Positions 1 through 11,041 of a stretch of 64,000 bases of DNA are shown one piece after another. Position 1 is the first letter of the stretch; each line of letters starts with the position of its first letter. Location of the stretch: NCBI RefSeq assembly GCF_014905175.1, contig NC_057790.1:16828469-16892468 (forward strand). Reading direction: 5' to 3'. Made by a program: the position numbers and the translations under genes. The DNA comes from Aphidius gifuensis (Eukaryota; Arthropoda; Insecta; Hymenoptera; Braconidae). Under the pieces are notes generated by a model. It did no database searches, had not been told where the DNA came from, and saw only the letters and a program-made list of their open reading frames with translations.

Positions 1-670
1 AAATTAGTGTAACACACTGAACGACACAGGTTTTCTCTCACAAAGTCGCGGCCATTTTGGATTTGAAAAAAAAATTCCTCGCGCCATCTAGCTGAAAAAT
101 TATCGACTATTTTTTGGTCGGTAAGTAGAAATTAAATTTAAATTTGAAATAATACTTGTCGTAATATAAAATTTGTGTACAAATAAACTATAAGTACTTT
201 TTTATGATTCTAAATTAAACAAATATCTTGAATAACAGCCCAAAAAAAAAAAAAATTTAATTATATATATTGAGTAATTAATATTACTACGATTAAAATA
301 ATTATAAAAATATTGTGATGTAGTTGCAATTGAATAAAATATCGTTGCGTCGCTATGCTGATGGAAGACTCCGAGACAACTTCTCCGTGTCATTTATATA
401 CAGAGATAGTAATATATAGTGTGATATCTAAAAATGTCCTATCACAGCGAGTGATAGTGACGCATAGTGAATATTTAATATTTATCCCTTTTTTAGTGTT
501 TAATTTTTTTTTATATAATTTATTTAAAATATACCTGTAACTATGAGTGCTCACAGCTAAAGATATATTTTGAATAAATGATTAAAAAGATACCTGCAGT
601 TATGAACACTCATAGCTGCAGGTATATTTTTATCGGTTTTTTTTTATGAGTCGCGACTGATCAGTAATTG

Positions 671-704
671 CTAGAGTGAGTATAAGTGCTTATACCCACT
701 CTAG
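671..704. repeat. Short near-perfect palindrome
   Basis: Two 16-base arms (CTAGAGTGAGTATAAG and its complement, one mismatch) surround a 2-base centre. The palindrome is flanked on both sides by TAATTG. Two looser hairpins with CTGCAG-containing arms lie just upstream at about 529-632. The function is unknown and it may be a MITE remnant. Confidence 0.7.
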
Positions 705-1026
705 TAATTGCTGCTATCAAAACTCGCACATGTCCGGGGTAGAACATTTTTAGTGAATTAGGTCCACCGCGAAGATGAAAAAAAAAACCCAGTCTAGTGT
801 CTTACCTCATGGGTAACTTGGAAAAGACATAGAATTTACTTTGAATTAATTTATTATGTTTTTTAGTTCAACTATCATGTGTTTATTTTTTTTTCAGCTA
901 ACTAATTTTATTTATTTATATATTTTTTTTTTGTTCTTATTTATAGGCTGCGTCCGGTGAGTATTTTTATTACAGCTAACTAATTGAATACCCGTTTAAT
1001 CAAAATTTTCAAATTTAATTTTGTAT

Positions 1027-1133
1027 GGTATAAATATTTCTCAGGCATTACTCCGATTTTCTCCGGTATTAGTCATTACTCTGGGTTTCTCCGGCATTAC
1101 TCCGTTTTTGGCCTATTACCGGAGAGTCGGAGA
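1027..1133. repeat. Relic of the TTCTCCG-type MITE family
   Basis: The sequence begins with a terminus-like GGTATAAATATTTCTC and continues with several CTCCG(G/A) motifs in alternating orientation, ending in CCGGAGAGTCGGAG. It resembles the termini and subterminal repeats of the larger elements at 23701-23890, 38338-38450 and 45697-46901. Target-site duplications are not clear. Confidence 0.45.
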
Positions 1134-1649
1134 CGCTATACAATAATATTATTTTTCTTTTAAAACAAACAAATTTATTTTAAATCATTATTTTAATTAT
1201 TAATACATTAATAATGAGATAAATAAATAATTCAAATAATGATTTAAAATAAATAATATACAACATGTTTGTATATTTTTTTGTAATTATAGATAACTAT
1301 GAAATTAATTTGATAAGAATTTGATATTAATTTGATAATTTTTCCAGCAAAAAAAAAAAATTGTTAAAAATTTATCAACTCATACGATTTTGCCCTGAGT
1401 ATGAGGTTGATCTTTTAATTTTTTTTTTTTATTCTCCACAAGAAGACTATAGAGCTGTTGAAATATTTGTTATTAGTTTAATATTTTGTTTCTATAGTCT
1501 AATTTATAAATAATATAATTATTGTCAATTTTGAAATGAATTATTTGTAACAGGTATAATAGATGCTTACAAAAAAATATATTAATTTTGGATAAATAAG
1601 CCAGTAAAGTATTGTTATTAATAATGTAATGTATTTTTTTCATCAACAG

Positions 1650-2215
1650 ATGGGAATGAATTCACTTGGAACAATTTATCACGTGCCTATTTATTAGCAG
1701 AAGTAGTAAGATTGATTTATCAACGTGATGATGTAAAAGAACTTGACCAAGGATATGTTGCGGCCCTTTTTGCTAATACATAGTGCACTTTGCTGGTAAC
1801 TGTATACATTTTATCGAGGTAAATTATACTTAACTAGCTATTTTATATTTCAATAATTAATTATTAAATCATTGAAATAAGGGCTTTTTTTTGTAGATTA
1901 ATCAATTAGTGTTATGTGTAGATAGGTATCACATTAATTTATATAAGCCTAGGCTGGTACATTTGGTGGTTTTATACAACAACTGATATAACAAATCCAT
2001 TGGATATTGTACGAGCTAGACTACAGGTGCAACGATTAGACAGTATGTGTCAGGTATTTAAAATATTGTGGGTTAAAAAAAGTCTAACAATTTTTACTGA
2101 AGGTTTATCAGCAAGACTTGTACAATCAGCATGTTTTTGTTTTTCAATTATACTTGGATATGAAACTACCAAGCGATGAAGCATTAATGATGAATATAAA
2201 CCATATATTCGTTGG
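1650..2215 (+). pseudogene. Decayed copy of an SLC25A44-like mitochondrial carrier
   Basis: Two exon-like blocks can be translated. Block 1 (1650 to about 1819) reads GNEFTWNNLSRAYL then QGYVAALFANT before a TAG. Block 2 (about 1952-2215) reads ITNPLDIVRARLQVQRLDSM, then GLSARLVQSACF and LGYETTKR, followed by TGA and then SINDEYKPYIRW. NPLDIVRARLQVQ is the carrier signature (Px[DE]xx[KR]) of the SLC25A44 / Drosophila CG5805 type, transporters of the mitochondrial inner membrane. Block 2 also has a frameshift near 1976. Splice-like borders survive (CAG before 1650, GTAAAT after about 1819, AG before about 1952, GTAAAT after 2215), so this looks like a duplicated genomic copy and not a retrocopy. 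The N-terminal third and the middle of the protein are missing. Gene family is confident; loss of function is inferred from the stops and the frameshift. Confidence 0.75.
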
Positions 2216-2590
2216 TAAATTTTAACATTCTTTTAGATATTATATGATTGTTTGAATTTATAATTAATAAAAGAAATTTTTCGACAATATCCAAAGACAG
2301 CAGTGAATAAATTAATTTTAGCAATTTTGTCGTTTGATATATCGAATTTTTATCTTTGTGATATATAGAATATTTATTATCAAAATATAGCTTACTTGAT
2401 TTTCACTTGCATGTATCTATCATTTTTTTTGTTTATTGATTATTGTTGTATCTTACAGGCTGAGAAAATTAGAAAAAAAAATAGAAATTATAATCCAAAT
2501 TGATCAGTATAGTCTTTGTAATTTTAATTTTATATAAATAATCAACAATTTTTTGTAAAAAAAATTAATCATTCTTTTTTATTTAATTTT

Positions 2591-2758
2591 TTACAAAACT
2601 TGATAACAAAATAGCTCACAATCTTCATCAGATTCTTGAGCTTCTTTATTGAAAAAATCACCACCCATTTCTTGAATTTTAACTTGTTTTACCCAATCAT
2701 CAACATTAATTGTTGAATTTAATTTTGTAAAATAACTTGATAGAGTACTTATACTCAT
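2591..2758 (-). CDS. Possible 55-aa small protein or last exon, unrecognised
   Basis: An open frame on the minus strand starts with MSISTLSSYFTKLNS and ends ESDEDCELFCYQVL. It has host-like AT-rich codons and an acidic C-terminal half containing two cysteines. It could be a complete microprotein, or the last exon of a gene whose upstream exon lies near 2980, where the minus strand reads ATGGCGTCGATGGC beside a GCCATTTT core-promoter motif. I found no convincing splice pair joining the two. I do not recognise the family. Composition and length are the only evidence for coding. Confidence 0.3.
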   Translation of the reverse strand: MSISTLSSYFTKLNSTINVDDWVKQVKIQEMGGDFFNKEAQESDEDCELFCYQVL

Positions 2759-2782
2759 ATTAAAAAAAAAAAAATAAATATT

Positions 2783-2808
2783 TTGCCTTGGCCAGGAATC
2801 GAACCTGG
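2783..2808 (-). tRNA. tRNA 3'-end fragment (T arm plus acceptor strand)
   Basis: Read on the minus strand, CCAGGTTCGATTCCTGG forms a perfect T-arm stem-loop with the canonical TTCGATT loop, followed by CCAAGGCA, which resembles a 3' acceptor strand. No matching 5' acceptor strand, D arm or anticodon arm can be found in the expected 50-60 bases upstream; instead there is a palindrome AAAGCCGGCTTT. It is therefore a tRNA fragment or a tRNA-derived repeat end, not a working tRNA gene. Confidence 0.45.
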
Positions 2809-3232
2809 TAATAAGAATAAAGCCGGCTTTACAATTTTACATAGTATTTTTCCCTAGAAAAAAACACTAGATATTAATGGATGATTCATTCACCAAGAAG
2901 GGTTTGGCAACATTGTGTTGGTGTGCCCAACTAGAAGCTGCTGTAAACCACAAAAGCCAAAGCCATCGACGCCATTTTCAAAGAAAGATTTTTATATCTT
3001 TAATAATTAGTCGAAAAAAAGTAACAAAAATAATAAATTTAATTATTCATATTAAAAACAAATACAAACATAATTTTTCATATATATTTTTAATTGTAGT
3101 AACTAAAGTATTACGTTGAATAGCTGTGTTAATTATTATCATTATTTTTTTTAATTAATTTAATTTTTTTTTTTTTTTTTTTTTTATTTTCTATTATTCG
3201 TCTAATTTGACTGGGATATATAAAAGTCAGCG

Positions 3233-6071
3233 TTGATGATTGGAATTCCGCGTGACGACCGGCACAAGATCACGGTTAAAATCCGTAATAATATGAAGCG
3301 GAGTCCGAGTCGAGATTCACCACCTCCCCGTGTAAAACGGAGCAGATCATCCGTTGGACGGTATGTGCATTATATTGTTATTGTTATTATTATTATTGCT
3401 ACATTGTTGTGTTGAGGATTTTTTTTTTTTTTTTTTTTGATCAATTGTTGTAGTGTTATTAGTTTAAAATTGTGTTATGATGAGTTTAGTTTTCAAGGCC
3501 ACTCAAGTTTTTGACAATTAAATTCTCAACAAAGTGAAAATTGTTTGATTGTTTGTTGATTATTTGACTGTCATTTAGTGTTTGTAACAACAGTTTTGTG
3601 CTTTGTTTATATTTAAAAAAAAAAAAAATTATTTATTATTATAATGCGTCATTAAATTAATTGTTTAAATAAATAATATTGTGTCAATAATTGATGATAA
3701 AAGTGTGTTGAAAAAAAAAAAAAAAATACATCAAGCTTCAGTTATCATGAAAAATATATATGATAGTTTAATAAATGTAAATATTTATAATTTAATAATG
3801 TGAAATGTGTAATTCAGGTATGATGAATCAAGTGACGAAAGGATAACACCAGATAGAATGCGTCGTCGTAGTCGTGGTGCAAGAAGTCCAAGTCCATTAC
3901 CTCGTGCATCATCACATGCACGTTATGTTGAATCTGGTTCTCATAGAGAAGAATATTTACGTGCACCACCACGTGAAATACCACCAGAACGTCAATATAA
4001 TTATAAAGTATTGTGTGTTAGTTCAATACATCCAAAAGCAAGTGATGAAATAATAAAAGATACATTATATCGTGAATATAAAAAATTTGGTGAATTTTCA
4101 ATAAGAATATCACATGAACTTGAAGAAAGAATAGCATTTATATGTTTTCGTAGTTCAGAAGATGCACGTGATGCAAAACATGCTAAACCACGTGTTGTTA
4201 TTTATGATAAATTATCAATTGTTGAGCCAGTATATGAACGTCCAGAAACATATAGACGTCCAAGATCAGTAACACCACCAGAATATGATCGTTATTATGC
4301 AAGATCACCTGGTCCAGAAAGAGCTCATCGTCCAATGGAACGTTATGAACGTGTTTATGGACCACCAGTTGGTATACCACCACATGGACGTGAAATGAGA
4401 CGTGAAGTTATACCACCACCACATCATGAATTTGTACGTCCACCAATGCATCATGGACCACATCATCCTGGACCACATCATCCAGGAGGACCACCACATC
4501 ATTATGGTCCACCACGTCATATGATGATACGTCATCCAGCTCATGCAACATTTGAACGTATTGAAAATAAAAAAGATAAATTTCCAAATTATTTACATCA
4601 TGTACAACCAGAAGATGATCCATTAGCAACACGTACATTATTTGCTGGTAATTTAGAAATAAATATTGGTGAAGAAGAATTAAGACGTATATTTAGTAAA
4701 TATGGTATTGTTGATGATATTGATATTAAACGTCCACCACCAGGTACTGGTAATGCATATGCATTTGTTAGATTTCAAACACTTGATATGGCACATAGAT
4801 GTAAAGTTGAATTATCAGGACAATATATTGGTAAATTTCAATGTAAAATTGGTTATGGTAAAGCAACACCAACAACAAGAATATGGGTTGGTGGTTTAGG
4901 TCCTTGGACATCTGTACCACAACTTGAACGTGAATTTGATCGTTTTGGTGCAATTAAAAAAATTGATTATATCAAAGGTGATAGTAATGGTTATATATTA
5001 TATGATTCAATTGATGCTGCACAAGCTGCTGTTAAAGAAATGCGTGGTTTTCCACTTGGTGGTGCTGAGCGTAGATTAAGAGTTGATTTTGCTGATGTTA
5101 CACCTGGTTTTGGTTTTAAACCACGTCCATTTTCAGAAGAAAATCCACCAGCTGAATTTCGTCCAAGACCAACTGCTGAATATGAACCACCATATGAACC
5201 ATATCCAACTGAACCACCAGAATTTAGTGGCTATGTACCAAGAGGTTTTAGAGGTAGAGGTGGTTCTGGACCATGGCATGATCGTCGTGGTGGTGGTAGA
5301 GGTGGTGGTGGACCGTATGGTCGTGGTGGTGGTGGTGGTGCATATCCAGATAATTATGTTAGAGATGAACCTGATTGGCCAACAAGAAGACCACCACCTG
5401 AAATTGAATATGAACCACCAACAAGAACAGTACGTAGATCAGTATCACGTGAACCAGGTGTTGATCGTTCACGTTCACGTTCACCACGTAGACGACCAAT
5501 TGATTCTGATTCTGATTCTGAAACAGCAAGAACTGGTATATTAACAACATCAAGAACATTACCAGAAGTTGCTAGAAAATCAATTGCTGTTTGGCAAGGT
5601 GCATTGATACTTAAAAATTCATTATTCCCAGCTAAATTTCATTTAACTGATGGTGATACTGATATTATTGAAGCACTTATGAAAGATGAAGATGGTAAAC
5701 ATATGTTAAGAATAACACAAAGATTACGTCTTGATCAGCCAAAACTTGATGATGTATCAAAAAGAATTCAAACATCAAGTTCACATGCAATATTTTTGGG
5801 TTTAGCTGGTTCAAGTGCTGCAATTACAAATGACGATGCAAATGTACAAACAAGACCTTTAAGAAATCTTGTATCATATTTAAAACAAAAAGAAGCTGCT
5901 GGTGTTATATCATTATTAAATAAGGACACCGAGGGTACTGGAGTACTATATGCATTTCCACCATGTGCATTTTCAACTGAGCTATTAAAAAGAACTTGTC
6001 CGAGTTTAAGTGAAGAAGGTCTCAAGGAGGATCATTTGGTAATTGTTGTTGTTAAAGGTGGTAGTGCCTAA
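3233..6071 (+). CDS. nito: Spenito (RBM15-type SPEN protein), 793 aa
   Basis: Exons are 3233-3360 and 3818-6071; the donor GTATGT and acceptor TTCAG keep the frame. It is a nuclear RNA-binding cofactor of the m6A methyltransferase complex, also linked in flies to sex determination, splicing and Wnt signalling. Three RRMs lie at residues of about 104-184, 315-391 and 395-469, with FAGNLEIN and WVGGLGPW as RNP-like strands. A His/Pro/Arg-rich linker lies between RRM1 and RRM2, and an RG-rich stretch (RGFRGRGGSG) and an RS stretch (RSRSRSPRR) follow. A SPOC domain runs from about 634 to the end (VWQGALILKNSLFPAKFHL). The length matches the fly protein. The start is ambiguous: ATG at 3233 or 3236, or the in-frame ATG at 3293 (MKRSPSRDSPPP), which looks more like a conserved N-terminus. 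A GCCATTTT motif near 2970 may mark the promoter. Confidence 0.95.
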
Positions 6072-9000
6072 ACTTCCCTCTCTGACGACATATGATAAAT
6101 TATATATTTTACTTTCATTATTATTATTATTTTTTTTTTATATATAACAATCATTTTTTTTTTTATATAGTGTTTATACTCGACTTTGTCTCGATGCATA
6201 CACACATTATTTAATTTTTTTTTTTTTTTTTTTTAAATCAAAAAACACTGCTTCTTCCCCATTTTTCCTGTCACTTTAAAAATATTTTTGTCTATGTTAT
6301 CTGACAGCAACAGTCGTTCAAAGAAAAAGAAGAAAAAAAAAATATTATTTTTCTTTTTTTGTTTTTCTTTTTATCATTAACGACATTTTTATTTTTTCTT
6401 TTTTATTTGTTCAGTGATTAAAAATACTCAGCACTATTTTCATTGGCACAAATCATTTTCACATATTTATATCGTTAAACAATCATGCAATAATTAATAA
6501 CAATTTTCTTTGAAAAAAAAATTGTTATAATTAATTTTAATAACAAAATAGTGCTGAGTTGGATAATCCTGTAACTAAATGTTACCATCTTTGTGTAAAA
6601 GGTCAGATATAAAAAAGAAAAAAGTACCTGGTGAAGCTTTGTTTGCATTAAAAAAAAAAAAGTAAATTTAATTGACTTATTGATAAAACAAATTAAAATT
6701 GACTCAAGTATCTTAAATTAATTGATATAACAAGGCTTCACCCGAAACAAATTGACAATTAAATATATTATCAACCAGCTTAATCAACATTGATAAATAA
6801 TAATGATTCTTTTTTTTATTATCTTCTTCTCGCGATAACGTTTTTTTATCAGAAGATTAATGTGTGATGTAAGTTGAGTGATTGTGTTTATAAATGAGAA
6901 AAAAAAAAAACAAATTAACATATTGTTCAAAGACCCACGTGAAAAATAAAAGTTTTAGTTTTATAATTGTCAAATTGTGAAATAAAAAAAATATACTTAT
7001 ATGAAAAAAAAAATAACAGATATGAAATTCGCGAGCAAAATTATATAAATTTTTTTATTTTGCGTTAGTTTTTTTTTCAAATTATGTGGGTCCAGTGGTG
7101 GTGAATGTTTCAAGTTAATTAGATAAAAAAAAAAAGTTTGTGACACAAGAAAAATAGTTTAGTTTTGGTTTATAATTAAAAAAAAAAAATAATTAAAATA
7201 ACAAAAAAAATAATCATGTTTTTACTAATCAGTTTAGAAAAAAATGAAAATTTAAAAAGCAAAAAGAAAAAAAAAATATGATAAATAACACAAAATAGTA
7301 ATGATGATAAATATGATTGTGAAAATTGTCATTATTTTGGTGGTAAATAAAATTAATATTAATGATTTTAATAAAAACAGTGACAACGTCAATCAAATAT
7401 TATGAATAAAATCATAAATTACTGATTAAAATAGAGAAACAAAATGACCACAAAAAAAAAAATGAAAAATTTAAAATGAAAAAATAAATTGTGTACAGTG
7501 ATGTAAAAGATTTAAACGAAAACAAAAAAAAAATATGTTAAAGTGATTGTTCGTGTACTCGTCAACGTCTCAAAAAGATAGGACAATAATTTGCACGATA
7601 AATAATTAAATTTTTAAATTTATTTTACATTTTTTTGTTTTAAATTAAATTTTCAGAATCAACAAACAACACACAAAATAAATAATATGTAAAATGTAAT
7701 GATAGATAAATTATTATCGACTAAGTATGTTAAACATCAACAAAAAAAAAAAAAAAGTGCCCGATTCTTGATGAGCGTTGACGAGCCAAGGTGCAGTGTA
7801 ACAAGTGTATTATGTGCGTTTGATAAAAAAAAAAAAATAAAAAAATAAACGCAAAATTTAATATTGGAAAAATAATAGATACCGCTATAAATGCCAGAAA
7901 AATAAATAATTGTGTTTAATTTGTTTGACGCCCCAACGATGATGATGATTATGTTCAACAATTAAAAAAAAAAATATATATATCAGTTGTTTTGGTTCAC
8001 CGATTATGTTTGTTCCAGCATTCGTGTTGTTCAAGTGAAGTTAATCATTCTTCATGTTATGTTTATTTAGGTTGATCAAGAAATTTATCCACACAGATTA
8101 AATTATCAAGTTTTTCAGTTGTTGTTTGAGTGATATATTTAAAAAAAGTTAGCTGTGATATGAAAAAAAAAATAATGGAAATAATTATATTGTGGAGTGT
8201 CAGATAGTTTGGTTTTTCTTTGTTTATTTTTTTTTATTTTTTACATAATTAATTATGATGATGATGATTGTTTCAAATTGGTGGGTTTCATAAAAATGTT
8301 TATCACAGTTTTAAATTTAATTGTTATTTATATTTGAGTTATTCAGGTATTGTTGTTTTTTTTTTTAACAATGATGATGATGTTGATCTTGAAAAACATG
8401 AAAAAAAAAAAGTTTTGTAAGTTGTTTTTTCTCGTGTTGGTTGTTTATGTATTCTTTCGTGAAATTAAGTGAGTTGTTTTTGCTGTTGATTATGGAGTTA
8501 TTGTTATCATTGAAATAATTTAATTTCTGATGATTATTATATATTGATTAATTAAAATATTTGGATACAAAATACGAGTGGGTAAGTTTTAACAGGGAAC
8601 AAAAAATGTATAGGTTTTTATGTTTCAGATGATGATTTCAATATTCTAGCTGATTTATTTGCACTGATGCTGATTTAATTAAAATTCATAATTTACAGTA
8701 AATGTAAAATAAATAAAGTATAATAAAAATATATAAAATATTTTGATAAATAAATGAAAAAAATAATTTATTAAATTGTTATGTTTATTGTTGTTTTCTT
8801 TTTTAACACCTGTTAAAAAAAATTATCACCTGGATTCATCAACATTATTTTATAAGCTCAAGATGACTACAAGATTCAAGATTATTGTTTTTCAGGTCTA
8901 CATAATTTAATAGCTATGAACAAATTAAAAATAAAATACATCTTGAAAGATAAATTAACATTTGGCAGTGTGTTACTGAATAATTTAATTAAGAATTTAT

Positions 9001-9649
9001 TGATTGCATGTCTTGTTGGTTCCTGTTGAAGCTTTTTAAAGTTTTTTGTCATTAAAATAAGTTATTGATAGTAATTAACAACCAGCTGTTTTTTATCTCA
9101 AGAAATCATTGGTATATTGATCATCATCACACCAAAATGACAATTCAATTTCAGCTAGTTGTACCAGGTGATAGCAATGAGTAACATCTAGAAAAAAAAT
9201 CAACAAAAACAAGTAAGTAAAAGTTAAAATAAAATAGTATAAAAACAATATAATTATCTTTAAAAAAATCAATGAAATTTTTAGAACAAGTTTGTCAAAT
9301 ATATATCCATGTTGAGTCAAAATTTCATAATAATTGTCCAGCTAGATAAAAAGATATTGGAATAATTATTTCACCATTTTGTTTATCAACAAACCGTAAA
9401 TCTTTTGATACAACAGAAATCATTATTATCGACCCTGTGTATTAAATGACAGCTGTCATTTTCTTTTCATAATAAACTGTGTTTTTCTCTCTGAATTAAC
9501 TCTTATATTAATTAGCATGTAAACATTGAAAAAACAAATCGAAAAAAAAAGGAGTAATATAAATTTGACTGCATTTGACAGTGCTAATAACTGAATGAAT
9601 AAAAAACACACATCCAGAGTTTAATAATTTACAAAATTAAAAAATAACA
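6072..9649. other. nito 3' UTR and AT-rich intergenic DNA with inverted repeats
   Basis: No coding exon is visible. The first kilobase is probably nito 3' UTR and contains three successive inverted repeats: 6426-6440 with 6545-6559, about 6630-6644 with 6728-6742, and about 6928-6938 with 7083-7093. The rest is A-runs, T-runs and short tandem ATG/GAT motifs. The end of the interval probably includes the 5' UTR of the next gene. Confidence 0.6.
6426..6559. repeat. 134-bp foldback in the nito 3' flank
   Basis: The arms are ACTCAGCACTATTTT (6426-6440) and its exact complement (6545-6559). A second nested pair (TTAATAACAATTTT with its complement) lies inside around 6495-6537, so RNA from this stretch could form one long stem. 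It may be a structured 3' UTR element or a decayed MITE. Confidence 0.65.
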
Positions 9650-10331
9650 ATGGATAAATTAACAGTGATATCAGGTACACTATTTTTTGCTGCTGATATG
9701 TTTGCTGTTGCAAGTTTATCAATGCCTGATTGGATTATAACAGATGTTGGAGGTAAAAATATAATTAATTTAATGTATTCTAACCTTATCGAAACTTGTC
9801 ACAAAATATTATTGTTAATTAACAAAATAAAAATAAAACAAATAATTATTATTTTAAGGTGACATAAGGCTTGGTTTAATTTGGACATGTATGACTTTGT
9901 ATAATCGTCAACAAGTTTGTTATACACCAGATTTACAACCCGAATGGCTTCTTACATTGGCATGTATTTTTGTTGGTTGTATATTAATAACAGTAACAAT
10001 TATTCTTCTTATATTTTCACACTGGGATCGTCAAGTTGTTCCTTATGCAAGATGGGTTGGTTTTACAGCAAGTAAGTTAAATAAATAAATTATAAACAAC
10101 AAAAAAATAATTTCAATTGATTATATTAATTATTTTTTTTTAGTGGTATTATTTTGTCTTGCTGCTGTTATATTTCCAATGGGTTTTCATATTGATGAAA
10201 TTGGTGGACAACATTTTCAACTTCCAAATTCTCATCAAGTTGGAATATCATATATTTTATTTGTTTTATCATTATGGATTACAGTTATATCTGAATTATT
10301 TGCTGGAAAAGTATGCTTACCACATTTCTAG
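9650..10331 (+). CDS. MOSMO: Modulator of smoothened (MOSMO), 167 aa, four-pass membrane protein
   Basis: Exons are 9650-9752, 9859-10071 and 10144-10331, in phase throughout. The product has exactly the length of vertebrate MOSMO (167 aa). It starts MDKLTVISGTLFFAADMFA and ends FAGKVCLPHF, both family hallmarks. Four hydrophobic segments lie at about residues 5-27, 65-88, 98-120 and 139-160. The first extracellular loop holds the WTC...C pair typical of claudin/PMP22-like folds (W43, C45, C55). In vertebrates MOSMO works with MEGF8 and MGRN1 to remove Smoothened from the cell surface and dampen Hedgehog signalling; the same role here is inferred. The gene is convergent with WDR20. There is no sign of an upstream promoter motif beyond AT-rich sequence. 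Confidence 0.95.
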
Positions 10332-10972
10332 CTAGGATATGATGATTTTGTTATGATATTTTGTGTATTTTTTATATTTTCTCCATTACTTATAACAGCA
10401 ATATTAATAGCACATCGTGATAAACAGCATCTAATTACTATTGATACATAAGCTTTAAAAAATTTTATAAAATAATATTTATTAACTTACCTATTAAAAA
10501 TTTAATTTATTTTTTAAATAATATACATTTTTCATTATTATTATCAAGTCATAATTTAATCATTTATTTTTTATTTTAAACTAACTTGTCAAGTTATTAT
10601 ATTTATTACATAGATAAATAGTTATCCTTAATAAATACATATGGAATGATGTTTAATTAATCACATAATTAAAAAACATGCTTTAAATATTGTACAATTA
10701 AATCAAACATGTACATAGCAATTAAACCATATGGTTGATGACTTTGTTTTTTACCTTATTAATTCCATTATATATTGTACAAAAACATGAATAAATTTTT
10801 TTATATATAAATAAATAATATTGGACGCAAAAAACATGAGGTTTATTTATTTTTGATTATCTATTGAGCCTAATTTTAATTTTTTCTTTTCTTTACACAA
10901 ATATTTATTACTTGTCATGATGATTGGCAATATTTTTATTATTATTTCAGCAATATTTTATCATTTTTTTTA
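10332..10972. other. 3' flank between convergent MOSMO and WDR20
   Basis: AT-rich UTR-like sequence. A short hydrophobic frame without a start codon (about 10347-10451, ending RDKQHLITIDT) is the only coding-like trace. Nothing else is seen. Confidence 0.5.
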
Positions 10973-11041
10973 CTATACAGTTGTGCTTCCATTTTCTCGT
11001 TCATGATTGATGATTTGAGTTAGTGTTTGTCCTTGACCAAG
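10973..11041 (-). CDS. WDR20: Distal last exon of WDR20 (inferred)
   Basis: The acceptor TTTGCTACAG is followed by an open frame of 22 codons, ending in GSTTV and TAG. It is phase 0, matching the phase-0 donor ATG|GTAGGT at 12820/12819. The intron would be 1.78 kb. The higher codon quality compared with the surrounding AT-rich DNA and the matching phase make it a likely exon. The proximal ending (12718-12819) would then be an intron-retention isoform. Confidence 0.65.
   Translation of the reverse strand, partial: LGQGQTLTQIINHERENGSTTV

Larger units (their letters stand above)
1..1645. other. 5' flank: possible untranslated exon and foldback repeats
   Basis: No convincing coding exon was found. 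Positions 45-60 contain a GCGGCCATTTT motif (reverse complement AAAATGGCCGC, a YY1-like core-promoter element), and a strong splice donor GGTAAGT follows at about 119. A transcribed untranslated first exon on the + strand is therefore possible. Foldbacks lie at 529-632 and 671-704. A relic of the TTCTCCG repeat family lies at about 1027-1133. The rest is AT-rich low-complexity sequence. Confidence 0.5.

Noticed and set aside
948..957. 10-base microexon GCTGCGTCCG between TTTATAG and GTGAGT
   Set aside because: Splice-like borders alone are weak evidence and no neighbouring exons can be chained to it.
2783..2860. Complete tRNA gene
   Set aside because: Only the T arm and 3' acceptor strand are present. 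There is no D arm, anticodon arm or matching 5' strand.
10347..10451. Hydrophobic frame after MOSMO as an alternative C-terminus
   Set aside because: The annotated ending FAGKVCLPHF matches the family, and no donor lies at a position that would use the downstream frame.
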